Counted from the stretch's first letter, positions 8,457 through 17,800 are shown. The stretch is DNA of 64,000 bases from an uncultured Sphingopyxis sp. (GCA_936933955.1 CAKZIN010000093.1:1-64000); one strand, 5' to 3'. The notes: generated by a model from the sequence alone, not told the origin. Numbers and translations are program-made.

Positions 8457-8810
8457 ATGACCTGGCAACTTCTGATTCGTGCCGTCATCTCGGCGATCAT
8501 GATCGTCGCCATCGCGCAGGTGTCCAAGCGCTTTCCGGGGTTCGGCGGGCTGATCGCCTCGCTGCCGCTGGTGTCGGTGTTGGGGATGATCTGGCTGTGG
8601 CGCGATCGTCCTGACCCGGCGCTGCTCGCCGCCCATTCGACCGCGACCTTCTGGTATGTAATCCCCTCGCTGCCGATGTTCCTGGCGATTCCGGCGCTGT
8701 TGCGGGCGGGATGGAGCTTTTGGGCGGCGCTCGGTGCAGGGTGCCTGCTGACGGTACTGCTATATACTGCGACGGTGGCGATCGGGACGCGCCTTGGCCT
8801 CCCGCTCTAG
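8457..8810 (+). CDS. DUF3147 small membrane protein
   Basis: A 117-aa integral membrane protein of the uncharacterised DUF3147 family, with four predicted hydrophobic segments (about residues 4-22, 28-48, 63-83 and 88-110). The family signature is the internal KRFPGFGGLIASLPLVS stretch. It begins 18 bp after rpoH and its end overlaps the mtgA start by 17 bp, so it is almost certainly co-transcribed with both. Function is unknown. Neighbours suggest nothing more specific than an inner-membrane role. Confidence 0.8.
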   Translation: MTWQLLIRAVISAIMIVAIAQVSKRFPGFGGLIASLPLVSVLGMIWLWRDRPDPALLAAHSTATFWYVIPSLPMFLAIPALLRAGWSFWAALGAGCLLTVLLYTATVAIGTRLGLPL

Positions 8811-9540
8811 CGCCGCCGCTCCTCGCCGTCCCAAGCCGCCTTTTGCCAGGCGGCGCGGCGATCGGCCGGTCGCCTATCGTTTGGGCTGGCTCCTCGGCAA
8901 GGCCGTGCTGTGGTTCATTGTCGGCTCGGTCATTTGGGTGCTGGCCTATGCGGTGATCAATCCGCCGGTCACCGCCACGATGCTCATCAACCGCGACGGC
9001 ATCCGGCAAAGCTGGCGCCCGATCGAGCGCATCGACCCGGTGATGGCACAAGCCGTCATCGCCGGTGAGGACGCTCGTTTCTGCACCCACCGCGGGTTTG
9101 ATGCCGACGCGATCGCCGCGGCATTCGTGCGCAACCTGTCGGGCGGTCGCATTCGCGGCGGCTCCACCATCTCGCAGCAAACCGCAAAAAACGCGTTCCT
9201 GTGGCAGGGCGGCGGCTATTTTCGCAAAGGGCTGGAGGCCTGGTTCACGCTGCTGATCGAGACGATCTGGGGCAAGCGGCGGATCATGGAGGTTTACCTC
9301 AACATCGCCGAGACCGGCATCGGCACCTACGGCGTCGAGGCGGGGGCGCAGCGATATTTCCGCAAAAGCGCCGCTAACCTCTCCCGCGCCGAGGCCGCGC
9401 GCATCGCCGCCGTTCTCCCCCTCCCCCAGCGTCGGGCGGCGATCGCGCCGCGCGGGTTCACGCGGCGCTACGGTAACGCCATCCTCGCACGCAGCCGATT
9501 GATCGCTCGCGAGGGTGGCGACGCCTGCCTGCGCGACTGA
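8794..9540 (+). CDS. mtgA: MtgA monofunctional peptidoglycan glycosyltransferase
   Basis: Polymerises lipid II into glycan strands at the inner membrane, without a transpeptidase domain. The 248-aa protein has a basic cytoplasmic tail (1-30), one transmembrane helix (about 32-54) and a GT51 domain. The catalytic glutamate is in AGEDARFCTHRGFD (E92), followed by the RGGSTISQQTAKN motif and KRRIMEVYLNIAE. The most upstream plausible start is TTG 8794, inside the end of the DUF3147 gene; no ATG or GTG lies between it and the membrane helix, so TTG is accepted. It is followed by a strong terminator at 9559-9599. Confidence 0.93.
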   Translation: MASRSSAAAPRRPKPPFARRRGDRPVAYRLGWLLGKAVLWFIVGSVIWVLAYAVINPPVTATMLINRDGIRQSWRPIERIDPVMAQAVIAGEDARFCTHRGFDADAIAAAFVRNLSGGRIRGGSTISQQTAKNAFLWQGGGYFRKGLEAWFTLLIETIWGKRRIMEVYLNIAETGIGTYGVEAGAQRYFRKSAANLSRAEAARIAAVLPLPQRRAAIAPRGFTRRYGNAILARSRLIAREGGDACLRD

Positions 9541-9558
9541 GCGTAACGCGAGGGTAAC

Positions 9559-9599
9559 AAAAAGGGGCGCCGGAGGTATGACCTCCGGCGCCCCTTTTT
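9559..9599. terminator. perfect bidirectional rho-independent terminator
   Basis: Two 19-base arms (9559-9577 and 9581-9599) are exact inverted repeats around a 3-base loop. The stem is GC-rich (GGGGCGCCGGAGGT) and is flanked by five A on one side and five T on the other, so it works as a T-tailed hairpin in both directions. It lies between the convergent ends of mtgA (plus) and the TonB receptor gene (minus) and should terminate both. Confidence 0.92.
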
Positions 9600-9616
9600 C
9601 GTCCGAAACTCCGAGC

Positions 9617-12181
9617 TTAGAAGCCGAAGTTCAGCGTCGCCATGATGGTGCGCGGCGACCCGATCGCGAAGTTCGGGTTCGCACCGTTGTTCGGCGTCAC
9701 GACCGTCCCGTTGGGGAACGTCACGCCGATGTTGGCGGCGTTCACCTGCGTCGAGATGTTCCCGAAGTAGAACTCGTCGAACAGGTTGTAGACGTTGAGC
9801 TGGAAGTAGGTGCGGTTGAGGCCCCAACGACGCAGCGACACGCGCATGTCGGCATCGAACGTCGTGTAGGCCGGGGTCACCACGTCGTTGACGTCGGTGG
9901 CAAAGCGGCTCGACACGCGCTTGCCCTGGATCCCGAACGAGAAGGGATCGAGGTCGAGCTGGGCACGACCGCCGACAGTCCACTCCGGCGTCTCCGCCAC
10001 GCGCTTGCCCGCGGTGGGGGCGAACACATTCAGAGTGCTGCCCGCCGAGGTGGCGGTGCCGATGAGCACGTCGTCACGCAGCGTCGAGTTATTGTACGAC
10101 GCGTTCGCGTAAAGCGTCAGCGCACGCACCGGGCGGAATGCGAGGCCCGCGTCCACGCCATAGCCACGCACGCGCCCGACGTTACGGTCGACGCTGATCC
10201 CCGCGACCGGATCGAACGAGGTGATGATCCGGTTCTGGTAGTTGATCAGCCAGCCCGACAGCTGCGCTTGGACGGTGCCCGTCGCGTAACGCAGGCCGAG
10301 GTCGAACGCGTCGGTCGTTTCCGGCTCGATCGTGACGACCGGCTGGCGATAGAGGTTATCCGTACGCGGCGCCGAGAAACCACGCGCATAGCTGCCGAAC
10401 ATCGAAAGCGCGTCGGTGAACTTGTAGTTGAAACCGGCCGACGGCAGCAGCGCGTTGAAGTTATATTCCGAGCGGAAGGGCGCGAACAGCGCACCCGCCG
10501 GGAACGGCGCGACCGCGGTCGGCGGCACAATCACGAGGCCCGTGTTCTGGCTTGTGCACGTCGCAAAGCCGCTGCCGGTCGCCTGCGTATAGCAGTAGTT
10601 GTTCAGCTCGCGGTTGAAGAACGGTGCGCGCAGGCCGAGCTCGAGACGCAGACGCTCGTCCATGAAGGTGCCGACATAACGCCCCGACACCTGGTTGAGC
10701 ATAGCGTAGGACAGGCGATCACGCTGCTGCAGCTTGAAGCCGTCGGCGTTGAACACGCCGCCCGAGTTCCGGCCGCCGAACACGTCAAGCGGACGACCCG
10801 CCGCGTCGAGGTAGCCCCACTCGCCCGTCTGCCGGTGCCGGCCATGGTCGAAGGTGTAGCTCAGCTGGAAGCGGTGGTTGTCGCTCGCGTCCCAGATCAG
10901 CGACATGATCGCCGAGTAACGACGCGTGTTGGTGTTGTTGGGCGTGAAGAAGCTGACGGTATCGAGGAAATCGCCGTCACGGTTGAAATCGACCCCGGCA
11001 AGGCCCGATCGCCCGCGCGCCAGCGCCGAATTCTCCGCCAGCGTCGTATAACCGCCGCCGTTGGCCAGAACATACTGCCACGAAGCGTCCGCGGTGAAGA
11101 TCAGGTTGTCGGCCAGCGTGAAGCGCGAGTTGAAGCGCACGTTGCCAGTGTTCGACGGGTTGATGCGCACTTCGTAGAAGTTGCTGCACGAAAACCCGGT
11201 CGCGCCATCGTTCTGCGCGGTGCCAAACGTCGGGGTCGGACGGCGGCAGAGCGGATCGTTCTCAAAGAAGAACAGCGCGCGCTGCTGCGCATCGGTAAGA
11301 TTGCCAAGGTTCAGCGGGTTGGCCGACGAGAAGCCACCGGTCGCGAGCGGCACGGTGCCAGTCCCGAACAGCGTCCGCAGATCGCTCACCGACGGGTTGC
11401 GGTAAAAATTGTTGCGGTTTTCGTTATAGTGACCCGCGATCGACATGAAGTCGCCGTTGTCACCGATCGGCTGATAGATGCGCGCGTTGTACTGCTGCTT
11501 GTTGATCTCACCCGGGCCCTTGAACTTGTCGTTCGTGGCGTAGCTCGCGGCGACGAACAGGCGCGTGCCGAGCGGCGTGATCTCACCCGGCGAGATCATG
11601 CCGAACACGCGGTAGTAATTGTTATCGCCGACCGAAGCCGCGAGCCGCGCCGACAGGTCGCGCGACGGCAGGATGGTGCGATAGTTGACGGTGCCGCCCG
11701 CCGCGCTCGCGGTCGGGCTGTCGACGTCGGTGGTGCCGAGGTTGACGTTCACGCTCTCGATTAGCTCCGGGTCGAGCTGCTGGTTCGAGTAGATGGCGTA
11801 GTTGCCCGTGTCGTTCAGCGGGAAGCCGTCGAACGTGAGGCTAATGCGGTTGCCGTCGAAGCCGCGGATGCGCAGGTTACCGCCCGACGAGCCATAGGCG
11901 TCGGAGTTGGTGAAGTTGACGCCCGGCACCAGGTTGATGGTGTTGATAATGGTCTGGCCCGGAGCCTGACGCTCGATCAGGTCCTGATTGATGACCGCGC
12001 GCGCCTTCGTCGAATCGGGAACTTCGATCCCGTTGACCCCGCCGCGATTGCGGCTGCCGGTGACGACGATGTCCGCCGCGGTGCCTTCGTCGGTCTCGAT
12101 CGTGCCGGTCGACTGAGCGAACGCCGCGCCGGGAATCATCAGCGCAGCGACGGCAACGCTGCGGAACAACATGCTTTTCAT
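9617..12181 (-). CDS. TonB-dependent outer-membrane receptor
   Basis: Outer-membrane gated channel importing an unknown ligand (siderophore, cobalamin, sugar or similar) with TonB energy. It has 854 aa. The signal peptide MKSMLFRSVAVAALMIPGAAFAQ is cleaved after residue 23. The plug domain (about 55-175) contains the TonB-box-like ADIVVTGSR and GGNLRIRGFDGNRISLTFDGF. A 22-strand-type barrel follows, ending in TLNFGF with the terminal phenylalanine needed for BAM assembly. There is no N-terminal STN signalling domain. ATG 12181 starts the signal peptide; the longer open frame upstream is spurious. It is a single gene, preceded by a 175-bp gap after clpX. The substrate cannot be named. Confidence 0.93.
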   Translation of the reverse strand: MKSMLFRSVAVAALMIPGAAFAQSTGTIETDEGTAADIVVTGSRNRGGVNGIEVPDSTKARAVINQDLIERQAPGQTIINTINLVPGVNFTNSDAYGSSGGNLRIRGFDGNRISLTFDGFPLNDTGNYAIYSNQQLDPELIESVNVNLGTTDVDSPTASAAGGTVNYRTILPSRDLSARLAASVGDNNYYRVFGMISPGEITPLGTRLFVAASYATNDKFKGPGEINKQQYNARIYQPIGDNGDFMSIAGHYNENRNNFYRNPSVSDLRTLFGTGTVPLATGGFSSANPLNLGNLTDAQQRALFFFENDPLCRRPTPTFGTAQNDGATGFSCSNFYEVRINPSNTGNVRFNSRFTLADNLIFTADASWQYVLANGGGYTTLAENSALARGRSGLAGVDFNRDGDFLDTVSFFTPNNTNTRRYSAIMSLIWDASDNHRFQLSYTFDHGRHRQTGEWGYLDAAGRPLDVFGGRNSGGVFNADGFKLQQRDRLSYAMLNQVSGRYVGTFMDERLRLELGLRAPFFNRELNNYCYTQATGSGFATCTSQNTGLVIVPPTAVAPFPAGALFAPFRSEYNFNALLPSAGFNYKFTDALSMFGSYARGFSAPRTDNLYRQPVVTIEPETTDAFDLGLRYATGTVQAQLSGWLINYQNRIITSFDPVAGISVDRNVGRVRGYGVDAGLAFRPVRALTLYANASYNNSTLRDDVLIGTATSAGSTLNVFAPTAGKRVAETPEWTVGGRAQLDLDPFSFGIQGKRVSSRFATDVNDVVTPAYTTFDADMRVSLRRWGLNRTYFQLNVYNLFDEFYFGNISTQVNAANIGVTFPNGTVVTPNNGANPNFAIGSPRTIMATLNFGF

Positions 12182-12356
12182 CGTCAAACCCCTGTGCAGC
12201 CTGTGCGCCTGTCGCGCCGGCGATCTGTCAGACCCAGTCCCAAATACGGCGTAATATGTTCTGATTTTGGGGCGCACCGGAGCGCCGAGCACGCCTTTGG
12301 CGCGCCCGTGCGTCAGTTTTTTGACAAAAGCAAGTCGGACAGCGGAACCCGGCCTG

Positions 12357-13631
12357 TCAGGCCGCGTTTTCGGCCCCCGCGCGAGCGGACTCGCCAAACA
12401 CGCGAATCGGTTCGCGGCGACCTTCCACCACGTCCTTGTCCACCACGACCTCCGCAACGCCGTCGAGCTGCGGCAGGTCGAACATGGTGTCGAGGAGGAT
12501 CGCCTCCACGATCGAGCGTAGTCCACGCGCGCCCGTCTTGCGCACGATCGCCTTGCGAGCGATCGCACCCAACGCGTCGTCGGTGAAGCTGAGCTTCACC
12601 TCCTCGAGGTCGAACAGCTTAGCATACTGCTTGACCAGCGCGTTGCGCGGTTCGGACAGGATCTTGACCAGCGCCGGCTCGTCAAGATCCTCGAGCGTGG
12701 CGATGACCGGCAAGCGGCCGACGAACTCGGGGATCAGGCCAAACTTGAGCAAATCCTCCGGCTCCACGCTCTTCAGCGTTTCGCCGGTCTTGCGTTCCTC
12801 AGGCGCCGCGACGTGCGCGCCGAAGCCGATCGACTTGCCCTGCATCCGATCGCCGATGATCTTTTCGAGACCGGCGAAGGCGCCACCGCAGATGAACAAA
12901 ATGTTCGTCGTGTCGACCTGGAGGAATTCCTGCTGCGGATGCTTGCGTCCACCCTGCGGCGGAACGCTCGCGACCGTGCCCTCCATCATCTTGAGCAGTG
13001 CCTGCTGCACGCCCTCACCCGACACGTCGCGGGTGATCGAGGGGTTTTCGGCCTTGCGACTGATCTTGTCGATCTCGTCGATGTAGACGATTCCGCGCTG
13101 CGCCTTTTCGACATTATAGTCGGCGGCCTGGAGCAGCTTGAGGATGATGTTCTCAACGTCCTCGCCGACGTAGCCCGCTTCGGTGAGCGTCGTCGCATCG
13201 GCCATCGTGAAAGGCACGTCAAAGGTGCGCGCCAGCGTCTGCGCCAGCAACGTCTTGCCGCAGCCGGTCGGCCCGACGAGCAGGATGTTCGACTTGGCGA
13301 GCTCGACCTCGTCGCCGCCCTTACCGCTGTGGTTCAGCCGCTTATAGTGGTTGTGAACCGCGACCGACAGCACGCGCTTCGCCGCGGCCTGCCCGATGAC
13401 ATAGTCGTCGAGCACTTCGCAAATTTCGCGCGGCGACGGGACACCGCCGCCCTTCTTCGCGGGACCGGCGCCCTTGGCCTCCTCACGAATGATGTCGTTG
13501 CACAGCTCGACGCATTCGTCGCAGATGAACACCGTCGGGCCCGCAATCAGCTTGCGCACCTCGTGCTGCGACTTGCCGCAGAAGCTGCAGTAAAGCGTCG
13601 ACTTGGAGTCGCTGCCGCTGATCTTGGTCAT
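12357..13631 (-). CDS. clpX: ClpX ATP-dependent unfoldase subunit
   Basis: AAA+ unfoldase that delivers substrates to ClpP; in alphaproteobacteria it degrades cell-cycle regulators such as CtrA. The 424-aa protein has a zinc-binding domain (CSFCGKSQHEV...FICDECVELC, about 15-45), Walker A GPTGCGKT, Walker B VYIDEIDKI and sensor/arginine motifs. The ClpP-docking IGF loop is present in KSIGFGAHV. Length and domain order are canonical. It is downstream of clpP on the same strand with a 124-bp gap, the usual clpP-clpX order. Confidence 0.97.
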   Translation of the reverse strand: MTKISGSDSKSTLYCSFCGKSQHEVRKLIAGPTVFICDECVELCNDIIREEAKGAGPAKKGGGVPSPREICEVLDDYVIGQAAAKRVLSVAVHNHYKRLNHSGKGGDEVELAKSNILLVGPTGCGKTLLAQTLARTFDVPFTMADATTLTEAGYVGEDVENIILKLLQAADYNVEKAQRGIVYIDEIDKISRKAENPSITRDVSGEGVQQALLKMMEGTVASVPPQGGRKHPQQEFLQVDTTNILFICGGAFAGLEKIIGDRMQGKSIGFGAHVAAPEERKTGETLKSVEPEDLLKFGLIPEFVGRLPVIATLEDLDEPALVKILSEPRNALVKQYAKLFDLEEVKLSFTDDALGAIARKAIVRKTGARGLRSIVEAILLDTMFDLPQLDGVAEVVVDKDVVEGRREPIRVFGESARAGAENAA

Positions 13632-13755
13632 TCCTACCCTTTAGTCACGCGCTCGTGCGCGGTTCGGCGGAGCCTAGCCGCCCGACCATTAACATCAAGC
13701 TGCGGATATGCGCTCCGCGCCCATCCGCGACAACCCCGAGAGGGGCGCCGCCCGA

Positions 13756-14439
13756 TCAACCCGCGGGCTTGTCCGCTTCCGGCGCCGGCGTCACCGGCGT
13801 GATGTCGGCATTGGCGGGGCGCTGATCGAACACTTGGTCGACGATGCCGAACGCCTTCGCTTCGTCCGCCTCCAGAAAGGTGTCGCGCTCCATCGCCTTC
13901 TCGATCTCCTCGAGGCTGCGACCGGTGTACTTCACGTACAGTTCGTTCATGCGCTGGCGGATGCGCAGGATCTCACGCGCTTGAATCTCGATATCCGCGG
14001 CGGTCCCGCGCGAGCCGCCCGACGGCTGGTGAACCATGATCCGCGCGTTCGACAGAGCGATGCGCATGCCGGGTTCACCCGCAGCGAGGAGGAAGCTCCC
14101 CATCGAGGATGCCTGACCGATGCAGACGGTTCCGACCCGCGGACGGATGTACTGCATGGTGTCGTGGATCGCCATCCCGGCAGTCACCACGCCACCCGGC
14201 GAGTTGATATACATGTAGATATCGCGCGTCGGGTTCTCGCTTTCGAGAAACAGCAGCTGCGCCACGATCAGCGAGGCCATGTTGTCCTCGACCGGACCCG
14301 TCACGAACACGATCCGCTCGCGCAGCAGGCGCGAGAAAATGTCGAAGCTCCGCTCCCCGCGGCTCGACTGTTCGATGACGATGGGAACGAGAGCGTTGGT
14401 CAGCGGCGCGAGCGCGTCACCATTCGAGAACGATGTCAT
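13756..14439 (-). CDS. clpP: ClpP ATP-dependent protease proteolytic subunit (principal copy)
   Basis: Serine peptidase that forms the 14-mer degradation chamber with ClpX or ClpA. It has 227 aa, with catalytic S112 in GQASSMGSFLL, H137 in MVHQPSGG and D186 in MERDTFLE. ATG 14439 is preferred over an upstream TTG because an AGGA ribosome-binding sequence lies at the right distance. The N-terminal propeptide-like segment (MTSFSNGDALAPLTNALVP) precedes the IVIEQSSRGERSFDIFSRLL motif typical of the canonical ClpP. It lies immediately upstream of clpX and is divergent from a second clpP gene 160 bp away. Confidence 0.96.
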   Translation of the reverse strand: MTSFSNGDALAPLTNALVPIVIEQSSRGERSFDIFSRLLRERIVFVTGPVEDNMASLIVAQLLFLESENPTRDIYMYINSPGGVVTAGMAIHDTMQYIRPRVGTVCIGQASSMGSFLLAAGEPGMRIALSNARIMVHQPSGGSRGTAADIEIQAREILRIRQRMNELYVKYTGRSLEEIEKAMERDTFLEADEAKAFGIVDQVFDQRPANADITPVTPAPEADKPAG

Positions 14440-14599
14440 GAATTGTCCTGGCAATGGAAGCCTGCGCTATATCGGGCGCCGCTCGTATCCCGCAAGGGGG
14501 GGCGGGCCGCCGCCCACTCACCCCTCCCCGCGCCCCCTTGATCTTCGCGCCGCGACAGCCGACGTAGCGGCGCGAGAAGATCGGAGACCTGAATTGAAC

Positions 14600-15223
14600 A
14601 TGCTCACCCCGCCGCACTTCCGTCTGGACGACGAGGAGGAGCCCGAGACGGAGGTCGACCGCCCGAACCCGATGGGCACGCCGGCGCTGATGAAGACCTT
14701 TCTCGAGGCGCGGACGGTGCTGATCTTTGGCGGCATCGACCAGAAGCTGGCGGAGCGGGTTTGCACGCAGCTGCTTTACCTCGACCATCTCAGCCACGAA
14801 CCGATCAAGCTGATGATCAATTCCCCCGGCGGCCATGTGGAGTCGGGCGACACGATCCACGACCTGATCCATTACATCGCTTCGCCGGTCGCGGTGGTGG
14901 GGACCGGTTGGGTGGCGAGCGCTGGGGCGCATATCTTCCTCGGCGCGGCCAAGGAGCGGCGCTTCTGCCTCCCCAACACGCGCTTCCTCATTCACCAGCC
15001 GTCCGGCGGTGCCGGTGGGCGCGCGACCGACATCGAAATCCAGGCCAAGGAAATCCTCAAGATGCGCGAGCGTCTCGCACGCGTTATTGCGGATGCGACG
15101 GGGCAGGACATCGAGCGGGTCCGCAAGGACATCGACCGCGATTATTGGATGAGCACCGACGAAGCGATCGAATACGGCATCCTTGGCAAGGTCATCCGCT
15201 CGGTGAATGAGGTGACCTTCTAA
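14600..15223 (+). CDS. second ClpP-family serine protease subunit (ClpP paralogue)
   Basis: A 207-aa ClpP-fold protein with a full catalytic triad by alignment to the motifs: S107 in GWVASAGAHIF (ASA instead of the usual ASM), H132 in FLIHQPSGG and D181 in DIDRDYWMS. The N terminus is acidic (DDEEEPETEVD) and lacks the canonical processing-site segment, so it probably forms a distinct or mixed ring. ATG 14600 is used. The gene is divergent from the principal clpP, the two starts being 160 bp apart, and is followed by an 11-bp-stem hairpin. Its partner unfoldase and substrates are unknown. Confidence 0.92.
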   Translation: MLTPPHFRLDDEEEPETEVDRPNPMGTPALMKTFLEARTVLIFGGIDQKLAERVCTQLLYLDHLSHEPIKLMINSPGGHVESGDTIHDLIHYIASPVAVVGTGWVASAGAHIFLGAAKERRFCLPNTRFLIHQPSGGAGGRATDIEIQAKEILKMRERLARVIADATGQDIERVRKDIDRDYWMSTDEAIEYGILGKVIRSVNEVTF

Positions 15224-15227
15224 AACC

Positions 15228-15260
15228 CGAACGGGCGGGGGCCGCACCTCCGCCCGTTCG
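15228..15260 (+). terminator. hairpin downstream of the second clpP gene
   Basis: An 11-base perfect inverted repeat, CGAACGGGCGG at 15228-15238 with its complement at 15250-15260, encloses an 11-base loop just after the stop codon. It is followed by a pyrimidine-rich stretch (CTGCTCCCTTTC) but no true T-run, so it is a probable but weaker terminator. Confidence 0.6.
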
Positions 15261-15342
15261 CTGCTCCCTTTCGGCGAGAGCGGATGCGGTTGGCTCGCGC
15301 GAATTAACCGAAATTGCACCGACGCACGGTAGCGGCGGAGGG

Positions 15343-16923
15343 ATGGGCGACTCGCTTCCCCCTGCCGAACCGCGTGCAACGAGCGCGCTCGCGTCCTTCG
15401 ACCCGGTCGTGGGCGGGCTGGGGCTCGCAGCTCTGCTGATGACGATCAGTACGAGCGCCGGCTGGATCGCAGTCTTCACGAGCGTTGGCGACCTGTTGCG
15501 GAACAGCCCATACGCCCGCGACGGCTCGCTAGCGCTCAACCTCGCGATCCTCGCCTATGCGTGGCACCGCTTTCGAAACCTGAAGCGGGAGGTCGCGGCA
15601 CAACGTGAGTCTGCGCAGGCGGTGAGCGATCTCGCCCGCCTTGACCCGCTCACCGGACTGCTCAATCGCCGCGCGCTGATGGAAGATGCCTCCGAGCGCC
15701 TCAATGAATGGCGCGCGCGGGGCTTGTCGGCAGCTGCGATCGTCGTCGATGTGGATGCCTTCAAGGCGATAAACGATCATCACGGCCACCACATGGGTGA
15801 CCTCATGCTCATCGGTCTCGCCGAGCGGATCGCCAAAATCTGTCCGGCCGACGCACTGATGTGCCGGACGGGCGGCGATGAATTCGCTCTGCTGTTCTCG
15901 ACGCCGACGGGCTTCTCCGGCCTCGACGCGCTCGGTCAAGAGTTGGCAAAGCGCCTCGCCGAGCCGATCGATATCGGAGGTTGCACCATCGCCAGCAGCG
16001 CCTCGGTCGGTTCGGCATGGATAGAACGCGCCGCCCCCGAAAAGTTTGAAACGCTGCTCCGTCAGGCGGATGCGGCGATGTATTGGGCCAAGCGCGGTGA
16101 GGGCGAACGGTACGTCCGCAACGATCCCGCCACCGGTGCGATCATCGCCAGACGCGAAGTCCTTCAAGAGGCTTTGCGCAAGGCGATCGGCAGCGACGAA
16201 TTGTTCCCGGTGTACGAGCCGGTCATGAACCTCGCCTCCGGGGAGGTCACCGGGTACGAGATGCTCGCGCGGTGGAACTCTGCGGAGCTAGGGCGGGTGG
16301 CGCCGGACGAGTTCATCCCCATAGCGGAACGATCCGGCTCGATCTTTCCGCTCGCCGAGCATCTCTATCGCCGCGCCTTTGTCGAGGCGAGCGCCTGGCC
16401 AGCGACGCTCAGCCTGTCGGTCAACGTGTCGCCGGTGCAACTGCGCGACCCGTGGTTCGCGCAAAAGCTGCTGCAGCTCCTGACCGAAGCGAGGATGCCG
16501 CCGCGCAGGCTTACTGTCGAAATCACCGAGCAGGCGATGGTCAGCAATTTGCAGCGCGTCAGTGGCATTCTCCAGTCGCTCCGCAATCAGGGCATTCGCA
16601 TCGCGCTCGACGATTTCGGCACGGGTCACGCCAGCCTCGCCACCTTGCGGGCGCTGCCGTTCGATACGATCAAGATCGACCGCAGCTTCGTCGCCGGGGG
16701 GACGGAAGGCACACAGGTCGCCGAGGCGGTGCTCCAGCTCGGACGTTCGCTGGGCCTGCCGGTCGTGGCGGAGGGGATCGAAACGCCCGGCGTCGCGCGG
16801 CAGTATCAGGAGCTCGAATGCGCCTTTGGCCAGGGCCACCTGTTCGGGCGCGAGATGAGCGGCGACGACGTCCGCGCCGCGCACATGACGCGCACGACCG
16901 TAGGCAAGCGGGCGAACAGCTGA
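15343..16923 (+). CDS. membrane-bound GGDEF-EAL cyclic-di-GMP protein
   Basis: Bifunctional-architecture enzyme of cyclic-di-GMP turnover (526 aa). Two transmembrane helices (about 24-45 and 61-78) anchor it. The GGDEF domain keeps the catalytic motif (GGDEF at 177-181), but the RxxD product-inhibition site is absent at the expected place. The EAL domain (about 265-515) retains the metal and catalytic signatures: GYEMLARW (EML in place of EAL), ITEQAM, DDFGTG and AEGIETP. Both activities are therefore possible; which dominates cannot be read. It has no periplasmic sensory domain of any size and stands alone between clpP2 and dapF. Confidence 0.92.
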   Translation: MGDSLPPAEPRATSALASFDPVVGGLGLAALLMTISTSAGWIAVFTSVGDLLRNSPYARDGSLALNLAILAYAWHRFRNLKREVAAQRESAQAVSDLARLDPLTGLLNRRALMEDASERLNEWRARGLSAAAIVVDVDAFKAINDHHGHHMGDLMLIGLAERIAKICPADALMCRTGGDEFALLFSTPTGFSGLDALGQELAKRLAEPIDIGGCTIASSASVGSAWIERAAPEKFETLLRQADAAMYWAKRGEGERYVRNDPATGAIIARREVLQEALRKAIGSDELFPVYEPVMNLASGEVTGYEMLARWNSAELGRVAPDEFIPIAERSGSIFPLAEHLYRRAFVEASAWPATLSLSVNVSPVQLRDPWFAQKLLQLLTEARMPPRRLTVEITEQAMVSNLQRVSGILQSLRNQGIRIALDDFGTGHASLATLRALPFDTIKIDRSFVAGGTEGTQVAEAVLQLGRSLGLPVVAEGIETPGVARQYQELECAFGQGHLFGREMSGDDVRAAHMTRTTVGKRANS

Positions 16924-16984
16924 CCGGCTCCGGGACCGGGCGGCCGTTTACCTCCGCCATGCGTCCTCCTACAGCCGCGTCGAC

Positions 16985-17800
16985 ATGGACCGCTTTCGCT
17001 TCACCAAGATGCACGGGCTCGGCAACGATTTCGTGGTGATCGACGCGCGCGAGGTGGCGCAGGCTATCACTCCGGCGCGAGCGCGCGCGATTGCCGACCG
17101 GCATCGCGGCGTCGGTTGCGACCAGCTGATCCTGCTCGAGCCCGGTCGAGACGGCGCGGCTGCCACGATGCGCATCTTCAATCCCGACGGCGGCGAGGCG
17201 GAGGCGTGCGGCAACGCATCGCGCTGCGTCGCAACGCTGCTCCCGCGCGGCGCCCGCATCGCGACCGCAGGCGGCGAGCTGATGGCGGAGGTGGGCGCCG
17301 ACGGCGTCACCATCACCCTCCCCCCGCCGCGCTTCGATGCGGCAAGCGTGCACCTCGCCTATGCCACCGACACCGCGCCGCTGCCGATGGCATGGGGGGA
17401 GCTGGAGGGTGGCTGGACAGTCGACGTCGGCAATCCACACGTCGTTTTCGTGGTCGAGAACGTGGATGCGGTCGCGTTGGAGACGCTCGGGCCACAAGTC
17501 GAAACCGACCCGCTCTTCACAGAAGCTATCAACGTCGGGGTGATGGAGGTGACGGGGCCGTCTTCGCTCAAGCTGCGAGTTTGGGAGCGCGGTGCGGGGC
17601 TCACCCAGGCCTGCGGCACCGGCGCTTGCGCCGCGGCGGCGGTGGCGATCCGTCGCAAGCTCGTCACCTCGCCGGTCGAGGTCACGCTGCCGGGGGGAGA
17701 GCTCACGATCGATTGGGCGGGCGGTGACGCGCCGATCCGCATGACCGGCCCCGCGACGCGCGTGTTCGAGGGCGAGGCGAACTGGGCGGCGTTCGGGTGA
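16985..17800 (+). CDS. dapF: DapF diaminopimelate epimerase
   Basis: Converts LL- to meso-diaminopimelate for lysine and peptidoglycan synthesis. The 271-aa protein shows the two catalytic cysteines: C75 in EACGNASRC and C210 in TQACGTGACAAA. It also has the N-terminal FTKMHGLGNDFVVID and the GNPHVVFVV segments. The first catalytic motif has CGNAS instead of the common CGNGA, a mild variation. Its stop overlaps the mtaB start as GTGA, so it heads the dapF-mtaB-ftsY-yciB operon. Confidence 0.96.
   Translation: MDRFRFTKMHGLGNDFVVIDAREVAQAITPARARAIADRHRGVGCDQLILLEPGRDGAAATMRIFNPDGGEAEACGNASRCVATLLPRGARIATAGGELMAEVGADGVTITLPPPRFDAASVHLAYATDTAPLPMAWGELEGGWTVDVGNPHVVFVVENVDAVALETLGPQVETDPLFTEAINVGVMEVTGPSSLKLRVWERGAGLTQACGTGACAAAAVAIRRKLVTSPVEVTLPGGELTIDWAGGDAPIRMTGPATRVFEGEANWAAFG

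Noticed and set aside
9515..11764. A 749-codon open frame on the plus strand opposite the TonB receptor gene
   Set aside because: Arg- and His-rich low-information translation with no domain motif, lying fully antisense to a clear receptor gene; typical of shadow frames in GC-rich DNA. The same applies to the long antisense frames over glnE, pntB, prsK and others.
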